Origin: PALSA-1006 sp964532405
GTDB taxonomy: Bacteria; Pseudomonadota; Gammaproteobacteria; Burkholderiales; Gallionellaceae
Assembly: GCA_964532405.1 (NCBI GenBank)
Contig: CAZHIC010000054.1
Location: 1 to 11,818 of the forward strand
DNA length: 11,818 bases
Direction: 5' to 3'
In this document: one piece after another, positions 7,977 through 11,818 of the stretch
How the letters are laid out: every line of letters starts with the position of its first letter
Position numbering within the stretch: position 1 is the stretch's first letter
Notes under the pieces: generated by a model
What the model was told of the DNA's origin: nothing
Seen by the model: the letters and a program-made list of their open reading frames with translations, nothing else
The model's database searches: none
Position numbers and translations under genes: made by a program

Positions 7977-9019
7977 CCTGCAACACTGATCCGAGCATCG
8001 CCCGCTTCCATCTGCCCGATCACGCACGCCGCCGCGAAACCATCCGCATGAAACGCGGCCAGCACTTCATCCACCGCCGCTGGCGCGCAGGCCACCAGCA
8101 ATCCGCCGCTGGTTTGCGGGTCGCATAACAATTTTCTTTGCCACTCGGGAAAGTCATCCGGCAAATCCACTTCTGCGCCGTAGCTCGCCCAATTACGCTC
8201 TGCCGCGCCCGTGGCATAGCCTTGCTGCGCCAGTTGCAATGCGGTAGGCAGAATGGGCAGATCGGCATAACGAATGAGCGCACCCAATTTCGAACCACGG
8301 CACATCTCCAGCAGATGACCGAGCAGTGCAAAACCAGTCACATCGGTCATCGCATGTACTTTCGTCATCCCACCCAGCTTTGCACCGACGCGATTGAGTT
8401 GTGTGGCGGTATCCAACATCTCGCGATAACCGACCTCACTGAGCTCGCCTTTTTTCATCGCGGCACTGAGAATACCCACGCCCAGCGGCTTGCCCAGAAT
8501 CAGCACATCGCCCGTTTGTGCGCGGTCATTACGCTTGATGTGGTCGGGATGTGCAATGCCCACGGCGACGAGACCGTAAATCGGTTCCGGGGCATCAATG
8601 GAGTGCCCGCCCGCAAGAGGAATGCCCGCCGACTCGCACACAGCGACGCCACCCGCGAGAATGTCACGTATCGTATCCAACGGCAGCTTGTCAATCGGCA
8701 TGCCCACTATCGCCAAAGCCAGGATAGGCGTGGCTCCCATGGCATACACGTCGGAAAGCGCATTGGTGGCGGCGATGCGGCCGAAGTCGCGCGCATCGTC
8801 CACGATGGGCATAAAAAAATCGGTGGTAACCACCACAGCCTGCTGATCGTTCAAGCGGTACACCGCCGCATCGTCGCTGCTTTCCGTACCCACCATGAGG
8901 TTAGGGTAAAATGGCGGGCGCGGCATGGCCGCGAGCATTTGCGCCAACACGGCGGGCGCGATTTTGCAGCCGCAGCCGCCACCATGAGAATATTGCGTCA
9001 GTTTGATTGGCGATGCCAT
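7973..9019 (-). CDS. selD: Selenide, water dikinase (selenophosphate synthetase)
   Basis: Makes selenophosphate from selenide and ATP, the selenium donor for 2-selenouridine in tRNA and, where present, for selenocysteine. The product is 348 aa, normal length. The N-terminal active-site loop SHGGGCGCK contains Cys16 and Lys19, equivalent to Cys17 and Lys20 of E. coli SelD, so this is the cysteine form and not the Sec form. Also present are DDAAVY, TTDFFMPIVDD, FGRIAATNALSD, AGGHSIDAPEPIYGL, MTDVTGFALLGHL and CDPQTSGGLL. The gene is divergent from mnmH, the enzyme that uses its product, and the 15-nt spacing strongly suggests a functional pair. The AGGA upstream is about 11 nt from the ATG (9017-9019). 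No selA, selB or selC is in the window. Confidence 0.98.
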   Translation of the reverse strand: MASPIKLTQYSHGGGCGCKIAPAVLAQMLAAMPRPPFYPNLMVGTESSDDAAVYRLNDQQAVVVTTDFFMPIVDDARDFGRIAATNALSDVYAMGATPILALAIVGMPIDKLPLDTIRDILAGGVAVCESAGIPLAGGHSIDAPEPIYGLVAVGIAHPDHIKRNDRAQTGDVLILGKPLGVGILSAAMKKGELSEVGYREMLDTATQLNRVGAKLGGMTKVHAMTDVTGFALLGHLLEMCRGSKLGALIRYADLPILPTALQLAQQGYATGAAERNWASYGAEVDLPDDFPEWQRKLLCDPQTSGGLLVACAPAAVDEVLAAFHADGFAAACVIGQMEAGDARISVAG

Positions 9020-9034
9020 TTTTGAAAAATTCCT

Positions 9035-10096
9035 ATGCGTAAAATTCAGTTAGCGAACGTATCACAACTCTCCGATTACGACGACATCATTGATGTGCGC
9101 TCGCCTGCGGAATTCGCGGAGGATCATATTCGGGGCGCAATCAGCGCGCCTGTTTTAAACAACGAAGAGCGGGCGCGCATCGGTGCTTTATACAAACAAG
9201 TCTCGCCCTTCGAGGCACAGCGCCAAGGTGCGGCGCTGATCGCGCGCAACATCGCACAGCATCTGGACACCCTGTTCCACGATCATCCGCGCGAGTGGAA
9301 ACCGCTCATCTATTGCTGGCGCGGCGGCCAGCGCAGCGGCGCGATGGCGCACATCATGGCGCAAGTCGGTTGGCGCGTGGGGCAACTGCAAGGTGGTTAT
9401 AAAACCTATCGGCGCCATGTCATCAACGAACTAGAAACGCTGTCGGCCCGCTTCCAGTTTCGCGTCGTGTGCGGCGCAACCGGCTCCGGCAAAAGCCGGC
9501 TGCTACAAGCCCTGCACGCTCAAGGCGACCAAGTGCTAGATCTGGAAAAACTCGCGCAACATCGTGGCTCATTGCTCGGCAACCTGCCCGGCCAAACTCA
9601 ACCTGCGCAAAAGATGTTCGAAAGTCGGTTATGGGATGCGCTACGCGGCTTTGATACACAGCGTCCGGTTTTCGCCGAAGCGGAGAGCCGCAAAATCGGC
9701 AATCTGGCCATCCCCTCCCTGTTGCTCGAACACATACGGCTGTCCGAGTGCATCGCCATCGAAGCGGCCATGCCGGCTCGCGTGCAGTTGCTCATGGAAG
9801 ATTATGCGCATTTCTTGAACGACCCCGAATTGCTTAAACGAGCATTGGCTCCGTTGCTGGAATTGCACGGACACAAGGTCATCGAACATTGGTATGAAAT
9901 GGCACAGCAAGGTGAGTGGAGTGCATTGGTCGCGGATCTGTTGGTGCGCCACTACGACCCCGCCTATCAACGCTCCACCGCAAACAACTTCCCGCGCCTG
10001 AAGGATGCACGACAGTTACACTTGGCTACATTGGATGAAAACGACTTGTTGCTTGCGGCTCAGGCATTCCTCGATAAAGGCCTACGCCAAGGATAA
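9035..10096 (+). CDS. mnmH: tRNA 2-selenouridine synthase
   Basis: MnmH (SelU, YbbB) replaces the sulfur of 2-thiouridine at the wobble position of tRNA-Lys, -Glu and -Gln with selenium from selenophosphate, through a geranylated intermediate. The product is 353 aa. An N-terminal rhodanese domain (about 15-130) has DVRSPAEF and the catalytic Cys94 in YCWRGGQRS. A P-loop ATPase-like domain follows, with Walker A GATGSGKS at 147-154. FAEAESRKIG (about 215-224) is typical of the family. The ATG at 9035-9037 gives the expected short N-terminus, but no clear Shine-Dalgarno precedes it. Only 15 nt separate it from the selD start, so its promoter must overlap selD coding sequence. It ends in an intrinsic terminator. 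Confidence 0.97.
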   Translation: MRKIQLANVSQLSDYDDIIDVRSPAEFAEDHIRGAISAPVLNNEERARIGALYKQVSPFEAQRQGAALIARNIAQHLDTLFHDHPREWKPLIYCWRGGQRSGAMAHIMAQVGWRVGQLQGGYKTYRRHVINELETLSARFQFRVVCGATGSGKSRLLQALHAQGDQVLDLEKLAQHRGSLLGNLPGQTQPAQKMFESRLWDALRGFDTQRPVFAEAESRKIGNLAIPSLLLEHIRLSECIAIEAAMPARVQLLMEDYAHFLNDPELLKRALAPLLELHGHKVIEHWYEMAQQGEWSALVADLLVRHYDPAYQRSTANNFPRLKDARQLHLATLDENDLLLAAQAFLDKGLRQG

Positions 10097-10125
10097 GAGG
10101 CGAACGCCTCTTGGTTTTATTCTTT
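10095..10125 (+). terminator. Intrinsic terminator of mnmH
   Basis: A perfect 7-bp stem AAGAGGC (10095-10101) and GCCTCTT (10106-10112) with a GAAC tetraloop is followed by GGTTTTATTCTTT. The stem begins inside the TAA stop codon of mnmH. The T-tract reaches into the 3' end of the convergent gene that ends at 10117. Read on the minus strand the hairpin lacks a T-tract, so it mainly serves mnmH. Confidence 0.87.
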
Positions 10126-10440
10126 CCATGCCTGATCGAGGGTCGCCTGTGCCTTGCCGTATTTCACATTCGCTTCCTGCAAGCGCTTCTTCGACAACTC
10201 CGCTTTCTTTCGGTCATCCGCCAACTGCTTGGTTTGCCGCTCACACGCCTGCTTGCGCTGCTCCAATAATTTCTCGGCATCTGCCACATCTTTCAAATCG
10301 GATTTATTTTGCGCATCGGTTTTTTCGACTTCTTGCCGCGCATATTCCACCCCAGCCTGCTGGGCGGAAACGTCTCTGGCTTCAGCGATAGAAATAAACG
10401 CGCTAAAAAAAATCAAAACCAAAATCTGAATTTTTAACAT
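10117..10440 (-). CDS. Small secreted coiled-coil protein of unknown function
   Basis: I do not recognise this 107-aa protein. Residues 1-21 look like a Sec signal peptide: Lys3, a hydrophobic stretch ILVLIFFSAFISI, and a likely cleavage after AEA (19-21). There is no lipobox. The mature part (about 86 aa) is strongly charged, rich in Lys, Glu, Gln, Asp and Ala, and looks like one long alpha-helix or coiled coil, with a single cysteine (Cys66). It is probably periplasmic. The ATG (10438-10440) is preferred over an in-frame TTG 18 nt upstream, because GGGA lies about 5 nt before it. It follows the YfaZ-family gene on the same strand after 64 nt containing a strong inverted repeat. The intact signal peptide and even helical composition argue that it is real. 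Confidence 0.75.
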   Translation of the reverse strand: MLKIQILVLIFFSAFISIAEARDVSAQQAGVEYARQEVEKTDAQNKSDLKDVADAEKLLEQRKQACERQTKQLADDRKKAELSKKRLQEANVKYGKAQATLDQAWKE

Positions 10441-10463
10441 CACATTCCCGATAATCAACAGAG

Positions 10464-10500
10464 GAGCCAGATACGCCGCTTAGAAAAGCCTATCTGGCTC
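10464..10500 (-). repeat. Strong inverted repeat between the YfaZ-family gene and the coiled-coil gene
   Basis: A perfect 10-bp inverted repeat GAGCCAGATA (10464-10473) and TATCTGGCTC (10491-10500) encloses a 17-nt loop that can form a further GCTT/AAGC stem. It begins 4 nt after the stop codon of the YfaZ-family gene. Neither strand has a T-tract after it, so it is not a standard intrinsic terminator. It may partly terminate or protect the upstream mRNA 3' end. Confidence 0.7.
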
Positions 10501-10504
10501 GCTA

Positions 10505-11116
10505 TTAGAAGGAAGCCATCACGCCCACAAAAGAGCTTTTGTCGATTTCCGCGCTGCCCACCGACTTAATGCCAAAACCGATTTCTCGATACCCCAGATA
10601 TACCCTCGCTTGCGGCGAGATGCCCACTTCCAGACGCAAACCAAATTGATTAAAGCGATCAGAGTCGGCGAACGATATGATTTTCGGACTGGCGTAATAT
10701 TCAACAACGAAAGCAACCGGGATGGCTGTGGGAAGCCCAAACACGGCTGCCCCACCCACCGCGATGGCCGACAAGGTGTCTTTTGTTGTTACCGCTGCTG
10801 TCGCTGCTGTCGCTGGTGTCACTATTCGATTATTCATACCGAATACGCCCTTTACCCCCACCCCAACGCTCAATCCCGGCGCGCCCTCCTCTACACTCCC
10901 TCCCTTCACAATAAGCCCTGCGTCAAGGAATTGGTTATTTGCATCGTTATAGAGAAGGCCGGCACTGAGTTCAGAATTTCCTTCAATGAAATCGCTCGCC
11001 GAAGAATTGAATCTGAATGCGGCAGCATTGTTATTCAAATTGACATCAATAGAATCCGCAAAGGCTGCGGAACTGAGAACCAACAACGAAACGGCAAGAA
11101 TACGACTCAAAAACAT
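10505..11116 (-). CDS. YfaZ-family outer membrane protein
   Basis: A predicted outer-membrane beta-barrel of 203 aa. A clear signal peptide (residues 1-20, cleavage after AFA) is followed by alternating beta-strand-like segments. The C-terminal part (VEYYASPKIISF, then LRLEVGISPQARVYLGYR and the end FVGVMASF) resembles YfaZ, and the final phenylalanine is the usual outer-membrane assembly signal. The function of the family is unknown. Residues 100-108 (TPATAATAA) are encoded by three tandem 9-bp units and probably form an exposed loop. The ATG (11114-11116) has a strong AAGGAG at 6-nt spacing. A 16-bp palindrome lies 60-75 nt upstream. Confidence 0.8.
   Translation of the reverse strand: MFLSRILAVSLLVLSSAAFADSIDVNLNNNAAAFRFNSSASDFIEGNSELSAGLLYNDANNQFLDAGLIVKGGSVEEGAPGLSVGVGVKGVFGMNNRIVTPATAATAAVTTKDTLSAIAVGGAAVFGLPTAIPVAFVVEYYASPKIISFADSDRFNQFGLRLEVGISPQARVYLGYREIGFGIKSVGSAEIDKSSFVGVMASF
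10794..10820. repeat. In-frame 9-bp tandem repeat (3 units) in the YfaZ-family gene
   Basis: Three adjacent 9-bp units read GCTGCTGTC, GCTGCTGTC and GCTGGTGTC on the plus strand. On the coding strand they give the tripeptide series TPA-TAA-TAA. Because the unit is a multiple of three, copy-number change would lengthen or shorten a loop without a frameshift. Confidence 0.9.
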
Positions 11117-11175
11117 AATTAACTCCTTATTAACGAATTTATTGACACCGGCTCGATCTCCTGCATGAGAAAATT

Positions 11176-11191
11176 ATGCGCAAGTGCGCAT
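11176..11191. promoter_or_regulatory. 16-bp palindrome in the YfaZ-gene upstream region
   Basis: A perfect 7-bp inverted repeat ATGCGCA-AG-TGCGCAT. On the minus strand its last bases run into CATAAT, a 5-of-6 match to a -10 box at about 70 nt before the start codon. No good -35 is visible. The position suits an operator, but no regulator is identified. Confidence 0.45.
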
Positions 11192-11265
11192 GCTGACCCT
11201 GAAGAATGCGGAATGACGCCAGCGCGGCGCAAATGGTACACAACGCAGCCAAATCCCGCAATGCA

Positions 11266-11303
11266 GAAAAAACAAAGCCCCTTGACACTTAAGCAAGGGG
11301 CTT
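11266..11303 (-). terminator. Intrinsic terminator of the HU gene
   Basis: A perfect 10-bp stem AAGCCCCTTG (11275-11284) and CAAGGGGCTT (11294-11303) with a 9-nt loop. On the minus strand it is followed by TGTTTTTTCTG. It sits 23 nt after the HU stop codon and shields the YfaZ-family gene downstream. Confidence 0.92.
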
Positions 11304-11326
11304 GGGGAACATCTCAGCGCGCTAAA

Positions 11327-11611
11327 TTACTTCTTAACACCATTCACTGCTGCCTTCAGTGTTGCGCCAGCCTTGAACGCTGGAACTTTGGAAGCTTTGA
11401 TCTTCAGCTCGGCACCGGTCTTGGGGTTGCGACCGATACGTGCAGCGCGCTTGCGCACCTCAAAAGAGCCGAAGCCCACCAGTGAAAGAGAGTCTCCCTT
11501 TTTCAGAGTGGCGGTAATGATTTCGATCAGTGCAGCGATATTGCGCTCAGCGTCAGCTTTAGTGGAATCAGTTTTAGCGGACAATGCGTCGACAAGTTCT
11601 TTTCTGTTCAT
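11327..11611 (-). CDS. hupB: HU family DNA-binding protein (histone-like)
   Basis: A nucleoid-associated protein that binds and bends DNA as a dimer. The product is 94 aa (E. coli HU subunits 90). It starts MNRKELVDALSAKT and has the conserved GFGSFEVRKRAARIGRNPKTG signature at 46-66, with the Arg61-Asn62-Pro63 DNA-intercalating turn at the tip of the beta-arm. The C-terminus is lysine-rich. IHF is less likely because the sequence follows HU at the arm and the N-terminus. The gene has its own promoter (11657-11685) and terminator. GGAG lies 11 nt before the ATG (11609-11611) and 3 nt before an out-of-frame ATG upstream. In E. coli hupB follows lon, but I found no lon C-terminus in the 207 nt upstream. 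Confidence 0.96.
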   Translation of the reverse strand: MNRKELVDALSAKTDSTKADAERNIAALIEIITATLKKGDSLSLVGFGSFEVRKRAARIGRNPKTGAELKIKASKVPAFKAGATLKAAVNGVKK

Positions 11612-11656
11612 GAGTTCATATACTCCGTATGTTAAGGGTTAATAAAGCGAGACTGC

Positions 11657-11685
11657 ATTGTCATAGAAAAATTCCTTGCTGGCAA
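11657..11685 (-). promoter_or_regulatory. Candidate sigma70 promoter of the HU gene
   Basis: On the minus strand TTGCCA (11685-11680, 5 of 6 to the -35 consensus) and GACAAT (11662-11657, 4 of 6 to the -10 consensus) are separated by 17 nt. The predicted start would give a leader of about 38 nt before the HU ATG. Confidence 0.6.
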
Positions 11686-11698
11686 TACGTGAACGTAT
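11685..11698. promoter_or_regulatory. Palindrome abutting the HU promoter -35
   Basis: A perfect inverted repeat ATACGT-GA-ACGTAT adjoins the upstream edge of the predicted -35 element of the HU gene. The position suits an activator or repressor site. The rest of the stretch to the window end (11699-11818) shows no gene I can support, only a weak 6-bp inverted repeat GGACAA/TTGTCC (11744-11779). Confidence 0.4.
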
Positions 11699-11818
11699 CT
11701 ATATCTTCCAAGGCTTTTAACCTCCCGCGAGCAGCATCCTAAAGGACAAATCGGGTTTAAACAAGAGTGAGCCTTGTCCAATGACACATGAGCCTGAACG
11801 AAAGGGTGTATTTCCAGC

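Noticed and set aside
10117..10458. TTG start for the small coiled-coil protein
   Set aside because: It adds six residues before the signal peptide and has no Shine-Dalgarno; the ATG at 10440 is better.
10610..11122. 170-codon plus-strand open frame opposite the YfaZ-family gene
   Set aside because: The minus strand has signal peptide, Shine-Dalgarno and family similarity; the plus frame has none and is cysteine-rich nonsense.
11744..11779. Inverted repeat GGACAA/TTGTCC
   Set aside because: Only 6 bp arms with a 24-nt spacer; expected by chance at this scale.
11612..11818. End of lon upstream of the HU gene, as in E. coli
   Set aside because: I translated the minus strand in all three frames and saw no Lon-like C-terminus; the frames are short and unrecognisable.

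Overview
The window looks like ordinary chromosome from a GC-rich Gram-negative proteobacterium. The protein sequences resemble beta/gammaproteobacterial housekeeping families. My guess, from inference only, is a betaproteobacterium close to the Nitrosomonadales/Gallionellaceae. There are no phage genes, transposases or CRISPR arrays, and no recognisable novel multi-gene system. The interest lies in small-scale structure: heptamer arrays, very tight gene junctions, short palindromes and one uncharacterised secreted protein.

Left part (1-5560, all minus strand). Read in the direction of transcription, the order is rfbB-rfbA-rfbC-rfbD and then sucC-sucD. The rfb genes encode the complete four-enzyme route from glucose-1-phosphate to dTDP-L-rhamnose, for surface polysaccharide. 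They are packed with 4-nt ATGA overlaps or a 2-nt gap. sucC and sucD encode both subunits of succinyl-CoA synthetase (TCA cycle) and also overlap by ATGA. The 84 nt between rfbD and sucC holds an imperfect 20-bp hairpin built from a GGGTGAA heptamer. The same heptamer forms an 8-copy array at the end of sucD, at the window edge. In both genes the heptamer supplies the stop codon.

Middle (5561-5946). A lone tRNA-Thr(UGU) gene on the minus strand has its own good promoter and intrinsic terminator. On the other side it faces feoA.

Right-middle (5947-10125). feoA-feoB (ferrous iron uptake, plus strand, ATGA overlap) converges on selD with the two stop codons sharing CTAG. selD diverges from mnmH with only 15 nt between start codons. 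SelD makes selenophosphate and MnmH uses it to put 2-selenouridine into tRNA wobble positions, so this pair is a compact selenium-modification module. mnmH ends in a clear intrinsic terminator.

Right part (10117-11818, minus strand). In transcription order these are a HU histone-like protein gene with promoter and terminator, a YfaZ-family outer membrane protein, and a small secreted coiled-coil protein of unknown function. The last ~200 nt of the window, upstream of the HU gene, hold only regulatory-looking sequence.
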